A stretch of 64,000 bases of DNA, from assembly GCF_008274695.1 (NCBI RefSeq), contig NZ_VTOU01000002.1, positions 372,001 through 436,000 of the forward strand, read 5' to 3'. The notes under the pieces are model-generated. The model saw nothing but the letters and a program-made list of their open reading frames with translations, did not search any database and was not told where the DNA came from. The translations under genes and the position numbers were made by a program. The stretch's first letter is position 1; each line of letters opens with the position of its first letter. Shown here piece by piece: positions 42,804-51,404 of the stretch. Source of the stretch: Sphingomonas montanisoli. Its GTDB lineage: Bacteria > Pseudomonadota > Alphaproteobacteria > Sphingomonadales > Sphingomonadaceae.

Positions 42804-43475
42804 TCAGCCCTCCTTACCGGCCTGCTTGGCCTTGAGCGCGGCAAGCTCGGCCTCGACCTTGTCGGACGAGCGCAGCTCGGCGATCTCTTCGTCCAGCGTC
42901 TTGGGCGCGGCACCCATGCCCGCCGCGTCGGCGCGGCCCTCGGCATAGTCGACCCGGCGTTCGAGCAGTTCGAAGCGCGAGAAGGCGTCGTCGATCTTCG
43001 GGCCGGCATACATCTCGCGCATCTTCGCGCGGTTGTGCGCCGATTCGAGGCGGGTGACGATCGAGTTCTGGCGCGCGCGGGCCTCGCGCAGCTTGCCCTG
43101 CAGCTTGGCGATGTCGCCTTCGGACGCCTTGAGCGCGTCGTCGAGCAGGCCGATCTCTTCGTTCAGCTGTTCGGCGAGGTCGGCCGCCTTCTGCTTTTCG
43201 ACGAGCGCGGCCTTGGCGAGATCCTCGCGATCCTTCGACAGCGCCAGCTCCGCCTTTTCGATCCAGTTGGCCTGCACCGTTTCCAGCTTGGTGATCTGGC
43301 GGCGCATTTCCTTCTGGTCGGCGATGGTGCGGGCGGCCGAGGCGCGAACCTCGACGAGCGTCTCTTCCATCTCGAGGATGATCATGCGGATCATCTTGGC
43401 GGGATCTTCGGCACGATCGAGCAGGTCGGTCATGTTGGCGGCGATGATGTCGCGGGTTCGGGAGAAGATACCCAT
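42804..43475 (-). CDS. pspA: Phage shock protein A, membrane-repair ESCRT-III-like protein
   Basis: 223 residues from the ATG at 43475 (MGIFSRTRDIIAANMTDLLD). The N-terminal amphipathic helix binds stressed membranes, and the EDPAKMIRMIILEMEETLVE segment is the PspA/Vipp1 hallmark. The rest is long coiled coil, ending in helix DEEIAELRSSDKVEAELAAL. PspA also inhibits the activator PspF, encoded divergently. Driven by the sigma-54 promoter at 43714 with a small gene in between. Confidence 0.95.
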   Translation of the reverse strand: MGIFSRTRDIIAANMTDLLDRAEDPAKMIRMIILEMEETLVEVRASAARTIADQKEMRRQITKLETVQANWIEKAELALSKDREDLAKAALVEKQKAADLAEQLNEEIGLLDDALKASEGDIAKLQGKLREARARQNSIVTRLESAHNRAKMREMYAGPKIDDAFSRFELLERRVDYAEGRADAAGMGAAPKTLDEEIAELRSSDKVEAELAALKAKQAGKEG

Positions 43476-43512
43476 CTGATTGTTACTCCTGGGGCTACGC
43501 GGGGACTGAATA

Positions 43513-43656
43513 TTACTTGGCGGGGGCGCTGGTCGCCACCGGGGCGGCGGCGCGAACCGGACCCGCGACGCCGACGATCGACACCGCGGAAACGAGGATC
43601 GCGCCGATGCCGGAAACGGCGACGCGCTGAAGGTCGGTCTTGTCGAACTTGAACAT
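43513..43656 (-). CDS. 47-residue peptide, first gene of the psp operon
   Basis: Starts at the ATG at 43656, after GGGAGCA, and reads MFKFDKTDLQRVAVSGIGAI followed by a hydrophobic stretch (LVSAVSIVGVAGPVRA) and an Ala/Pro-rich end. It could be a small membrane-anchored or secreted peptide; the GPVRA-A site looks like a signal-peptidase cleavage site. It lies between the sigma-54 promoter and pspA, so it is induced with the psp genes. No function known to me. Confidence 0.7.
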   Translation of the reverse strand: MFKFDKTDLQRVAVSGIGAILVSAVSIVGVAGPVRAAAPVATSAPAK

Positions 43657-43713
43657 GGGGACTGCTCCCTGAATTGGTTTCTCTGTCCGGCGGGGCCGGT
43701 ATGCCCATAGCTC

Positions 43714-43729
43714 TGCAGAGAGCGTGCCA
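43714..43729 (-). promoter_or_regulatory. Sigma-54 promoter of the psp operon
   Basis: On the minus strand TGGCACGCTCTCTGCA fits the -24/-12 consensus (TGGCAC-N5-TTGCA type, GG and GC at the required spacing). It lies 58 bases upstream of the 47-residue gene and 99 bases from the pspF GTG, the expected arrangement for PspF control. PspF upstream sites should lie at about 43760-43830. Confidence 0.85.
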
Positions 43730-43827
43730 ATTTCGATTTTCCCGGAATCCCTGGGGTTTCGACGATGGGTTCGACGGGTTGGCATTTTCCACTTGCGAGA
43801 TGTTGGGAAAATCCGCCAACTGTCCGC

Positions 43828-44874
43828 GTGGAACGGGAAAGCACTTTCATCGGGCAGTCATTCGCCTTCATGGACTCGGTCGAACGCGCAAGCCGCGCGG
43901 CCGCGCTCAACCGGCCGGTGCTGGTGATCGGCGAGCGCGGGACGGGCAAGGAACTGATCGCCGAGCGCCTGCATCGCCTGTCGCAGCGTTGGTCGGGGCC
44001 GCTCATCACGATGAACTGTGCGGCGCTGCCCGAAACCCTGATCGAAGCCGAATTGTTCGGGCATGAGGCGGGCGCGTTCACGGGCGCCACGAAGGTGCGG
44101 CAGGGCCGGTTCGAGGAGGCCGATGGCGGCACCCTGTTCCTCGACGAACTCGCGACCTTGTCGATGGGCGCGCAGGAACGGCTGCTGCGCGCGACCGAAT
44201 ATGGCGAGGTGACGCGGATCGGATCGTCGCGGCCGATCCGCGTCGACGTCCGCATCGTGGCGGCGACCAACGAGCATCTGCCGGGGCTGGTCGAGAAGGG
44301 GCGCTTCCGCGCCGATCTGCTCGACCGGCTGTCGTTCGAGGTGGTGACCTTGCCTCCGCTGCGCGCGCGCGAAGGCGACGTGCCGGTGCTGTCCGATCAT
44401 TTCGGGCGGCGCATGGCGGCGGAACTCGGCTGGCCTTACTGGCCCGGCTTCAGCCCGGCGGCGGCGGCGCAGCTTGCCGAGCATGACTGGCCCGGCAATG
44501 TCCGCGAACTGCGCAACGTCGTCGAGCGCGCGGTCTATCGCTGGGACGATCCGGAAAGCCCGATCGACGCGATCCATTTCGATCCGTTCGAGAGCCCGTG
44601 GCGGCCGAAAAGCGCGCCCGTCGCCGTGGTTCCGTCCGAGCCGACACAAATAACGGCGGGGCCGATGAGCAACGATCCGGTGCCTGCGCCGGTGGTCGAG
44701 ATCGAGTGCGACGATTTCCGCGCGGCCTGCCTTGGTCACGAGAAATTGCTGCTGGAGGCTGCGCTGCGCCGCTGTCGCTTCAACCAGCGCGCGACCGCGG
44801 TTGCGCTCAAGCTCACCTACGATCAGCTGCGCCACGCGCTGCGCCGCCACGATTTGCTCGATCGGGCCGGCTGA
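43828..44874 (+). CDS. pspF: PspF, sigma-54 activator of the phage shock response
   Basis: 348 residues from a GTG at 43828, which fits the PspF start (ESTFIGQSFAFMDSVERAS). In-frame starts at 43765 and 43870 are possible. The AAA+ domain has Walker A VIGERGTGKELIAERL, the sigma-54-contact GAFTGA loop (ELFGHEAGAFTGATKV), Walker B GGTLFLDELATL, and the arginine region FRADLLDRLSFEV. As in E. coli PspF there is no N-terminal regulatory domain. The C-terminus (RRCRFNQRATAVALKLTYDQ) is a Fis-type helix-turn-helix. Confidence 0.95.
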   Translation: MERESTFIGQSFAFMDSVERASRAAALNRPVLVIGERGTGKELIAERLHRLSQRWSGPLITMNCAALPETLIEAELFGHEAGAFTGATKVRQGRFEEADGGTLFLDELATLSMGAQERLLRATEYGEVTRIGSSRPIRVDVRIVAATNEHLPGLVEKGRFRADLLDRLSFEVVTLPPLRAREGDVPVLSDHFGRRMAAELGWPYWPGFSPAAAAQLAEHDWPGNVRELRNVVERAVYRWDDPESPIDAIHFDPFESPWRPKSAPVAVVPSEPTQITAGPMSNDPVPAPVVEIECDDFRAACLGHEKLLLEAALRRCRFNQRATAVALKLTYDQLRHALRRHDLLDRAG

Positions 44875-45602
44875 TGCTGGCGGACCGGTTGTTCGCGAGC
44901 TTCGATCATATCTACGTCATCAACCTGCCGGCCCGCACCGATCGGCGTGGCGAGATGGCGGGCGAATTGCGGCGGATCGGGACGGGTTATGACGACCCGC
45001 GCGTGACCCTGTTCGCGGCGGTGGCGCCCGACGATGCGGGCGGGTTCCGCAGCATCGGCGCTCGGGGATGTTTCCTGAGCCATCTGGGCGTGCTGCGCGC
45101 GGCGCTGCAGGCGGGGCATCGGCGGATATTGCTGCTGGAGGATGATTGCGATTTCGTCGCGCGGATCGATGGGCTGCTGCCCGTCGCGCTCGATGCCTGC
45201 GATGCCGGCCGGTTCGGCATCTTCTATGGCGGCTATCATATGGCGGTGCCGCCGATCGAGGCGCCGGTGACGCGCGCCGATCCGCAGGACGTGATCGGCC
45301 TGACGCACATGATGGGGTTCGATCTGGCGACGATCGCGCGCGCAATCCCCTATCTGGAACTGATGCTCACGCGGCCGGCGGGAAGTGCCGATGGCGGGCC
45401 GATGGACGTCGACGGCGCCTATGGCTGGTTCCGCGCGGCGCATCCCGACATCGCGACGGGGCTCGCGGTGCCCCAGCTCGGCGTCCAGCGCCCGTCGCCG
45501 ACCGACATATCGTCGCCTGGGATGCTCGATCGGCTGCCGCTGCCGCGACCGGCGCGCGCGCTGTTGCGTGGGGTGCGCAGGGCGTGGCGACGGCGGGCCT
45601 GA
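44874..45602 (+). CDS. Glycosyltransferase family 25 (LPS biosynthesis type)
   Basis: 242 residues. The ATG at 44874 shares its first base with the pspF stop (TGATG), so it is translationally coupled. GT25 features: DHIYVINLPARTDRRGEMAG at the N-terminus, GARGCFLSHLGVLRAALQ, and the metal-binding LLLEDDCDF. Such enzymes add sugars to lipooligosaccharide. The sugar cannot be deduced. Coupling to a stress activator is unusual. Confidence 0.85.
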   Translation: MLADRLFASFDHIYVINLPARTDRRGEMAGELRRIGTGYDDPRVTLFAAVAPDDAGGFRSIGARGCFLSHLGVLRAALQAGHRRILLLEDDCDFVARIDGLLPVALDACDAGRFGIFYGGYHMAVPPIEAPVTRADPQDVIGLTHMMGFDLATIARAIPYLELMLTRPAGSADGGPMDVDGAYGWFRAAHPDIATGLAVPQLGVQRPSPTDISSPGMLDRLPLPRPARALLRGVRRAWRRRA

Positions 45603-45605
45603 ATA

Positions 45606-45730
45606 TCCTCCCCGGCCAGGGGGAGGTGGCGCTGAAAGCGACGGAGGGGGAGGACACGGCGAACTCGTGGCTCGCCGCATCCTCCCCCTCCGTCAGCTGC
45701 GCTGACACCTCCCCCTGGCGGGGGAGGATT
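45606..45730. repeat. Paired palindromic repeat, type with GAACTCGTGGCT core
   Basis: CCTCCCCGGCCAGGGGGAGG at the left and CCTCCCCCTGGCGGGGGAGG at the right; the centre contains GACGGAGGGGGAGGACACGG and its inverse. The core is an almost exact inverse copy of 61238-61340. Confidence 0.8.
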
Positions 45731-45743
45731 TATGATCCTCAGA

Positions 45744-46301
45744 TCAGCTTGCGTTGGCCATCGCGAACAGCATCGGGATCGAAAGCAAAGTGTTGGCGCG
45801 CGAGAAGAGCATCGCCTTGCGCGCATTCTTCGCCTTCGCGTCCGCATCGGCTTCGACGAGGCCGAGCGCGATCTTCTGGGCCGGCCAGATGAAGACCCAC
45901 ACGTTGAATGCCATGATCAGCGCCAGCCACATGCCGATGCCGATGAGGAGGAATGCGGGCTGCAGCATCAGTGCCTGATGCAGATAGCCGCTGACATGCG
46001 CGACCGCGAGGCCGGTCAACACCGTGAAGGCCGCGCCCCAGCGGAAGAAGAACAGAGCCTTGGGCGCGATATATTTGGTCACGCCGGGCTTCAGTTCGGC
46101 CGGGACCGAGGGCATGGTCGGGATCTGCACGAAGTTGAAATAATAGAGCAGACCGATCCAGGTGATGCCGAAGAAGACGTGCAGCCAGCGCAGCACGAAG
46201 TTCGCCGTCACATATTCCGGGCTTACGCCGAACATCAGCGCGATCGCGGCCAGAAGGCCCACCACCAGCACCAGGTGCAGATTGCCGAAAAACTTGTCCA
46301 T
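45744..46301 (-). CDS. PuuD-like (urate hydroxylase N-terminal domain) membrane protein
   Basis: 185 residues from the ATG at 46301, preceded by GAGGGGA. Five or six hydrophobic segments, with LRWLHVFFGITWIGLLYYFN, ALFFFRWGAAFTVLTGLAVA and MAFNVWVFIWPAQK. These match the membrane domain of the PuuD-type urate hydroxylase family, which in full-length enzymes is followed by a cytochrome c domain that is missing here. The conserved His residues (LHVFFG, AHVSGYLH) suggest a haem- or quinone-related role, but this short form is not characterised. Confidence 0.75.
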   Translation of the reverse strand: MDKFFGNLHLVLVVGLLAAIALMFGVSPEYVTANFVLRWLHVFFGITWIGLLYYFNFVQIPTMPSVPAELKPGVTKYIAPKALFFFRWGAAFTVLTGLAVAHVSGYLHQALMLQPAFLLIGIGMWLALIMAFNVWVFIWPAQKIALGLVEADADAKAKNARKAMLFSRANTLLSIPMLFAMANAS

Positions 46302-46427
46302 GCTTCTAGGTCCCCTCAATTTTGTCGGCCGCTTCCCACCGGCCTGTCACGACAGTTTATGGCGCGGGGAATCGTTTGTCACAGGAAATGAGAAGTCGTC
46401 GTTTTTTCGTTGCACTGCGGCAATGAT

Positions 46428-46452
46428 GTCCAATCGGAAAATTTTGTTGGAC
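46428..46452. promoter_or_regulatory. Inverted repeat upstream of sodB
   Basis: GTCCAA (46428-46433) and TTGGAC (46447-46452) flank an AT-rich centre containing AAAATTTT. It lies 64 bases before sodB and could be an operator or a leader hairpin. Confidence 0.4.
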
Positions 46453-46515
46453 CTGCGCTGCTTTCGGGCCGTTGAGGGGGCGGTCCTCATGCACTTTTCC
46501 AGGGAGTTTTGTGCA

Positions 46516-47139
46516 ATGGCTTTCATTCTGCCCCCGCTGCCGTTCGATAAGACGGCGCTCGAACCCGTCCTCTCTGCCGAGAGCTTCGACTTTCACCATG
46601 GCAAGCATCACAAGGCCTATGTCGACAAGGTCAACGGCTGGATCGACGAGAAGGGTCTCGCCGGCAAATCGCTGGTCGACGTGACCAAGCTCGCCAAGGA
46701 GAAGGGCGACAAGGGGCTGTTCAACAACGCCGCCCAGATCTGGAACCATAGCTTCTACTGGAACGGCCTGGCCCCCGAAGGTTCGACCAAGCCGTCGGAC
46801 AAGCTCGCCAAGCTGATCGACGATGCGTTCGGTTCGCAGGCGGGGCTGGTCGAGAAGATGGCGGCCGAGGCCGTCGGGCACTTCGCGTCGGGCTGGGCGT
46901 GGCTGGTGCTCGAAGGCGATGCGCTCAAGATCACGTCGTGGCACGATGCCGACACGCCGATCGTCAACGGGGCGACGCCGCTGCTCACCCTCGATGTGTG
47001 GGAGCACGCTTATTATATCGACTATCGCAACGCCCGGCCGAAGTTCGCCGAGGAAGTGCTGTCGAAGATCGTGAACTGGGACTTCGTGTCGCAGAACCTC
47101 GACGGCAAGGGCATCGAGCGCGCCGACCAGGCGCAGTAA
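46516..47139 (+). CDS. sodB: Iron superoxide dismutase
   Basis: Converts superoxide to oxygen and peroxide in the cytoplasm. The 207 residues carry metal ligands His27 (FHHGKHH), His78 (NHSFYW), Asp160 and His164 (DVWEHAYYIDY). AAQIWNHSFYW has the Gln of Fe-type enzymes, and GHFASGWAWLV is also Fe-like, so iron is the likely metal, although cambialistic use cannot be excluded. Start ATG at 46516 after GGGAG. Confidence 0.95.
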   Translation: MAFILPPLPFDKTALEPVLSAESFDFHHGKHHKAYVDKVNGWIDEKGLAGKSLVDVTKLAKEKGDKGLFNNAAQIWNHSFYWNGLAPEGSTKPSDKLAKLIDDAFGSQAGLVEKMAAEAVGHFASGWAWLVLEGDALKITSWHDADTPIVNGATPLLTLDVWEHAYYIDYRNARPKFAEEVLSKIVNWDFVSQNLDGKGIERADQAQ

Positions 47140-47149
47140 GCTCGCTTAA

Positions 47150-47172
47150 ATCCTCCCCCTGGCGGGGGAGGA
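47150..47172. repeat. Single CCTCCCCC/GGGGGAGG hairpin
   Basis: AATCCTCCCCCTGGCGGGGG then AGGAT, one arm of the paired repeats. It lies between convergent sodB and the chemoreceptor-like gene and may terminate both. Confidence 0.6.
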
Positions 47173-47178
47173 TAAGAG

Positions 47179-48486
47179 TTACGCCGCCTGAACCTCGTCC
47201 AGAAACGCTGTCAGACGCTGCTGGAGGGTCGCGGCGCTGCCGGTGAGCTGGGTCGCGACGGCGGCGATCGCCTGGGCATCCTGGCTGGCACCGTCGGCGG
47301 CGTCGTTGATCGCGGCGGCGTTGCGGCGGATCAGGTCGTTGGCGGCAGCCGCATCGTCGACATTGGCGGCGATCGTGCGGGTGGCGGCGCTGTTGCGGGT
47401 GACGGCGCGCTCGATCCCTTCGGAAAGACCACGCAGATTGGCGATGACGTCGGTCAGTCCATGATGGCTGTCGGTGACGTTGCGCACGCTGGCATGGACC
47501 GCGGCGAGCTTCGTGGTGATCAGGCTGGTCGCTTCGCGCGATCGGTTGGATAGCGCCTTCACCTCCTGCGCAACCACGGCAAAGCCGCGCCCCGCGTCGC
47601 CCGCGCGGGCGGCCTCGATCGTCGCGTTGATCGCCAGCAGGTTGATCGTCTTGGCGATCTTGTCGATCGCGGCGGTGACCTGTTCGATCTCGACGGCAGC
47701 GATGGCGAGTTCGTCGGCACGCCGCTCGCCCTGATCCATCAGGTCCGATGCGCGGATCGACGATGCGTGCGCGGCAGTGGCTTCATCGCCCAGCCGGTCG
47801 AGTTCGCCCGCGAGCGTGCGGCCCTCGGCGGCGATGTCCTGAACATTCGCGACCGCCTGTTCGGCGGCGGCGGCGACCGACAAACCCTGCTGGCCGACCG
47901 CACCCGCGCGCACGCCGGTTTCATCGGCGGCGGACAGGAGGGTGGCGGCGATGCTGTCGATCTCGGCAGACAGGGCGGCGGCTTCGGCGCGCATCGTGGC
48001 GCTGGCGGTGCCGATCCGGGCGAGGCGCAGCGCGCGCTCCGCCCCGATCGCAGCCTCGCGATCGGCCGCCAGCCGCAGCATCGCGCCGCTGCCGATCAGT
48101 CCTGCGAACTTGCCCTGGCGCGTGATCGCGAGCGCCGTCTGCCCACCGTCGGCCGAAATGAGAGCGAGCATCGGGCTGAGCCCCGCATCGATCTCCGCCG
48201 TCGGCACGGGGCGGACGAACGGGCGCAGGTCGCGCTTGAGGGCGGGATTCTGGATCAGCGCATGCGCGAACGGATTGAGCAGGAAGGCGCGGACGTCGAT
48301 CTCGCGAATCGCGCCGATCGGGCGGCGATCCTTGTCGAGCACCGCGACGGTCGCGGTCTCGGCGTCCTGCGACAGTAGCTCCACCACGGTCTGAAACGAC
48401 GCATCCATCCCCACGGCATGGCCGACCATTGCGGCTTCGACGGCCTCGATATCGCTTTGGCTGGCACTGATGGCGGCGTGGAACAT
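47179..48486 (-). CDS. Cytoplasmic chemoreceptor-like protein with CBS-like N-terminus
   Basis: 435 residues from the ATG at 48486. No membrane segment. The N-terminal 160 residues ([20 protein letters not shown] and [20 protein letters not shown]) look like a pair of CBS-type repeats that could bind a nucleotide. The remaining coiled coil has the MCP signalling tip [20 protein letters not shown] then [19 protein letters not shown]. It lacks an obvious CheR-tethering pentapeptide. No che genes are nearby. Confidence 0.85.
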   Translation of the reverse strand: MFHAAISASQSDIEAVEAAMVGHAVGMDASFQTVVELLSQDAETATVAVLDKDRRPIGAIREIDVRAFLLNPFAHALIQNPALKRDLRPFVRPVPTAEIDAGLSPMLALISADGGQTALAITRQGKFAGLIGSGAMLRLAADREAAIGAERALRLARIGTASATMRAEAAALSAEIDSIAATLLSAADETGVRAGAVGQQGLSVAAAAEQAVANVQDIAAEGRTLAGELDRLGDEATAAHASSIRASDLMDQGERRADELAIAAVEIEQVTAAIDKIAKTINLLAINATIEAARAGDAGRGFAVVAQEVKALSNRSREATSLITTKLAAVHASVRNVTDSHHGLTDVIANLRGLSEGIERAVTRNSAATRTIAANVDDAAAANDLIRRNAAAINDAADGASQDAQAIAAVATQLTGSAATLQQRLTAFLDEVQAA

Positions 48487-48584
48487 GCGTATCTCCCTAC
48501 GACCTTCGGCTAAGCCTACAGGGTCAACAAGGAGTAAATTTCCCGTGACAGTTCGGTGAACTGCCGCCGAAATCTGCGAATAAT

Positions 48585-48608
48585 GATCCTCCACCTCCGG
48601 GGGAGGAT
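48585..48608. repeat. Single CCTCC/GGAGG hairpin
   Basis: ATCCTCCACCTCCGGGGGAG followed by GATTT is a short palindrome of the same family, at the end of yciB. Confidence 0.5.
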
Positions 48609-48613
48609 TTAAA

Positions 48614-49228
48614 TCAGCCCTGCGGCGGCAGGCCGGCTTCTTCGGGCTTTTCGCCGCTGAAGCCGTGGCGGGTGAGCATCGGCATGTTGGCGAGCATGAA
48701 CAGGATCGTCGCGGGCATCGCGCCCCACAATTTGTAGCCGAGCCAGAATTCGGTCGAGCTGGTGCGCCACACGCCCTCGTTCGCCACCGCCATCGCCACG
48801 AAGAAGAAGGCCCAGTTGCGCGTCAGCTTGCGCCATCCCAGATCGCTGAGGCCGGGGAAGGAGGAGCCGAGCACCATCTTGAGCGTCGGTCGATCGGTCC
48901 ACAGGCCGAAGCCGAGGATGCCCGCCACCAGCAGATAATAGACGGTCGGCTTCATCTTGATGAAGGTCGCGTCCTTCAGCCAGACGGTCAGCCCGCCCAG
49001 CACGAGGACCATCACGCCCGAAAACCACAACATTGCCGAGACGCGGCCGTGGAGCAGCTTGGACGCGAGTATCGATCCGGCGGTCGCCACCATGAACACG
49101 GCGGTCGCCAGAATCACGTTCTTGGTCAGCGCATAAGCCGCGAAATAGGCGATCAGCGGGCCGAGATCGATCGCGACCTTGGCGAGCGGACCCGGTTCTT
49201 TCGCGGCTTTCAGGGCGACGTCGTTCAC
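48614..49228 (-). CDS. yciB: YciB/IspZ inner-membrane septation-type protein
   Basis: 204 residues with about five membrane segments. The start [20 protein letters not shown] and the motifs [39 protein letters not shown] and [14 protein letters not shown] are the YciB/IspZ (septation protein A) signature. YciB affects envelope and cell-length control in enterobacteria. Last gene of the dapF-mtaB-ftsY-yciB operon, overlapping ftsY by four bases. Confidence 0.93.
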   Translation of the reverse strand: MNDVALKAAKEPGPLAKVAIDLGPLIAYFAAYALTKNVILATAVFMVATAGSILASKLLHGRVSAMLWFSGVMVLVLGGLTVWLKDATFIKMKPTVYYLLVAGILGFGLWTDRPTLKMVLGSSFPGLSDLGWRKLTRNWAFFFVAMAVANEGVWRTSSTEFWLGYKLWGAMPATILFMLANMPMLTRHGFSGEKPEEAGLPPQG

Positions 49229-50160
49229 TTGGCTATCCTCTCGATCCCCGCGATCGCACGGGCGACTTCGCCGGCGTCGAAGGGTTTCAGGTCGTCGACG
49301 CCCTCACCCAGGCCGATCGCGTGGACGGGCAGGCCGAATTGCTCCGCCGCGGCGACCAGGACGCCACCCTTGGCGGTGCCGTCCAGCTTGGTCATCACGA
49401 GGCCGGTCACGCCCGCCGTCTCCTTGAATATCCCGATCTGGCTTAACGCATTCTGACCCGTGGTCGCATCGAGCACGAGCAGGACGTCATGCGGCGCCGC
49501 CGGGTTGAGCCGACCCAGGACGCGCCGGATCTTCGCCAGCTCGTCCATCAGGCCAGCCTTGTTCTGCAGGCGGCCGGCGGTGTCGACGATCAGCACGTCG
49601 ATGCCGCTCGCCACGCCCTGCTTGACGCCTTCGAAGACCAGACTGGCGGCATCGCCCCCCTCGGCGCCGGTGATGATCGGCACGTCGATCCGTTCGGCCC
49701 AGACCTTGAGCTGCCCGATCGCGGCGGCGCGGAAGGTGTCGCCTGCGACGAGCATGACATTATAGTCCTGCTCCTTGAGCAGATGGGCGAGCTTGGCGAT
49801 CGTGGTGGTCTTGCCCGATCCGTTGACGCCGATCACCAGAATCACCTGCGGGCGTGGAAACGCCTCGATCTCCAGCGGCTTGGCGACGGGGGCGAGGATC
49901 GTCTCGATCTCGTTCGCGACGATCCGGCGAATATCATCCTCGGTCACCTTGCGATCGTAGCGGAAGGCGTCGATCCGGGCGCGGATGCGCGCGGCGGTCG
50001 CGGGGCCTAGATCGGACGCGATCAGCGCCTCTTCGATCTCGTCGAGCTTTTCGTCGTCGAGTTCGGTGGCGGTGAACAGGCCGGTCAGGTTCTGGGCCAG
50101 CCGGTCGCTGGTGCGCCGGAAGCCGCCGAACAGCTTGTCCTGCCAAGTGGTGTCGCTCAT
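49225..50160 (-). CDS. ftsY: Signal recognition particle receptor FtsY
   Basis: 311 residues from the ATG at 50160. It lacks the long acidic A domain, as in many alphaproteobacteria. The N domain helical bundle is followed by the G domain: VNGSGKTTTIAKLA (P-loop), AGDTFRAAAIGQLK, LIVDTAGRLQNK, and TKLDGTAKGG. It pairs with Ffh (54948) to bring ribosomes to the membrane. Four-base overlaps with mtaB and yciB. Confidence 0.96.
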   Translation of the reverse strand: MSDTTWQDKLFGGFRRTSDRLAQNLTGLFTATELDDEKLDEIEEALIASDLGPATAARIRARIDAFRYDRKVTEDDIRRIVANEIETILAPVAKPLEIEAFPRPQVILVIGVNGSGKTTTIAKLAHLLKEQDYNVMLVAGDTFRAAAIGQLKVWAERIDVPIITGAEGGDAASLVFEGVKQGVASGIDVLIVDTAGRLQNKAGLMDELAKIRRVLGRLNPAAPHDVLLVLDATTGQNALSQIGIFKETAGVTGLVMTKLDGTAKGGVLVAAAEQFGLPVHAIGLGEGVDDLKPFDAGEVARAIAGIERIAK

Positions 50161-51404
50161 GCGGATATGCCTGTCAGATGGGGGCCGGCGACGCCGGTGA
50201 TGCGGAGAGGTTGGACGCTGCCTACAGCGAAAGCTTCCCGGGGGAAACGTACGGGGGCGAAGTTGGGGGCATGGCCGGTGCCACCGCGTTCGACCAGCAC
50301 CGACTGGAGCGTGCCGACGAGCGAACCGAGCCAGGCGGCCTTGCGGCGTTCGGCCGCCTCGCGCAGCGCCGCAGCGCGGGCCCGGATCGCGGAGGCGTCC
50401 ACCTGCGGCATCCGTGCGGCGGGGGTGCCGGGGCGGGGCGAGTAGGGGAAGATGTGGCCGAAGACGATGTCGCAATCGTCGATCAGCGCGAGGCTGTTCG
50501 CGGCCATCGCGTCATCCTCGGTCGGGAAGCCGGCGATCAGGTCTGCGCCGATCGCGATGTCGGGGCGCTTCGCCTTGAGGCGTTCGACGACCGCGACGGA
50601 TTGGGCGCGCGAATGGCGACGCTTCATCCGCTTGAGGATCATGTCGTCGCCGGCCTGCAGCGACAGGTGGAGATGCGGCATGATCCGCGCTTCGCCGGTG
50701 ATCAGATCGAACAGCCGATCGTCGATCTCGATCATGTCGAGTGAGGAGAGGCGCAGACGCTGAAGCTTTGGCACGTGGCGCAGGATGCGCTCGACCAAGG
50801 CTCCGAGCGTCGGGGCGCCGGGAAGGTCGGGGCCGTAGCTGGTGAGATCAACCCCGGTCAGCACCACTTCGGCTTGTCCCTGATCGACGATCTCGGCGAT
50901 GCGATCGACCACCGCACCGGCGGGGACCGATCGGCTGGGACCGCGGCCAAGCGGAATCACGCAGAATGTGCAGCGATGGTCGCACCCGTTCTGCACCTCG
51001 ACGAAGGCGCGCGTCTGATCGGCGAAGGCGGCGGCGAGGTGCGGAGCATTGCGGCGCACGGCCATGATGTCGGCGACATGGACCTCGGCGACGTCGGGCC
51101 GGTCGAAGCGGAAGGCGAGCGCGTCATGCTTCTCGCCATTGCCCAGCACGCGGGCGACTTCGGGCATGGCTGCGAAGCTCTCGGGTTCGATCTGCGCTGC
51201 GCAGCCGGTGACGACAATGCGCGCATCTGGCCGCGCCCGTGCCGCCTTGCGGATCGCCTTCTTCGCCTGTCGCACGGCTTCGGCCGTGACGGCGCAGCTG
51301 TTGACGATGATGAGGTCGTCCTGATCGGCGGCCGCCGCGCGCATCGCCTCGCTCTCGGCGATGTTGAGCCGGCAGCCGAGCGTGATCAGTTCAGGGCCGC
51401 TCAT
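50157..51404 (-). CDS. mtaB: tRNA t6A37 methylthiotransferase MtaB
   Basis: Radical SAM enzyme that adds a methylthio group to t6A at tRNA position 37. The 415 residues have the MTTase N-domain with LGCRLN, NSCAVTAEA and VTGCAAQ (three Cys for the auxiliary cluster), then the radical SAM motif CDHRCTFCVIP. The later LHLSLQAGDDMILKRMKRRH is typical. A C-terminal TRAM-like part follows. Four-base overlaps on both sides. Confidence 0.94.
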   Translation of the reverse strand: MSGPELITLGCRLNIAESEAMRAAAADQDDLIIVNSCAVTAEAVRQAKKAIRKAARARPDARIVVTGCAAQIEPESFAAMPEVARVLGNGEKHDALAFRFDRPDVAEVHVADIMAVRRNAPHLAAAFADQTRAFVEVQNGCDHRCTFCVIPLGRGPSRSVPAGAVVDRIAEIVDQGQAEVVLTGVDLTSYGPDLPGAPTLGALVERILRHVPKLQRLRLSSLDMIEIDDRLFDLITGEARIMPHLHLSLQAGDDMILKRMKRRHSRAQSVAVVERLKAKRPDIAIGADLIAGFPTEDDAMAANSLALIDDCDIVFGHIFPYSPRPGTPAARMPQVDASAIRARAAALREAAERRKAAWLGSLVGTLQSVLVERGGTGHAPNFAPVRFPREAFAVGSVQPLRITGVAGPHLTGISA

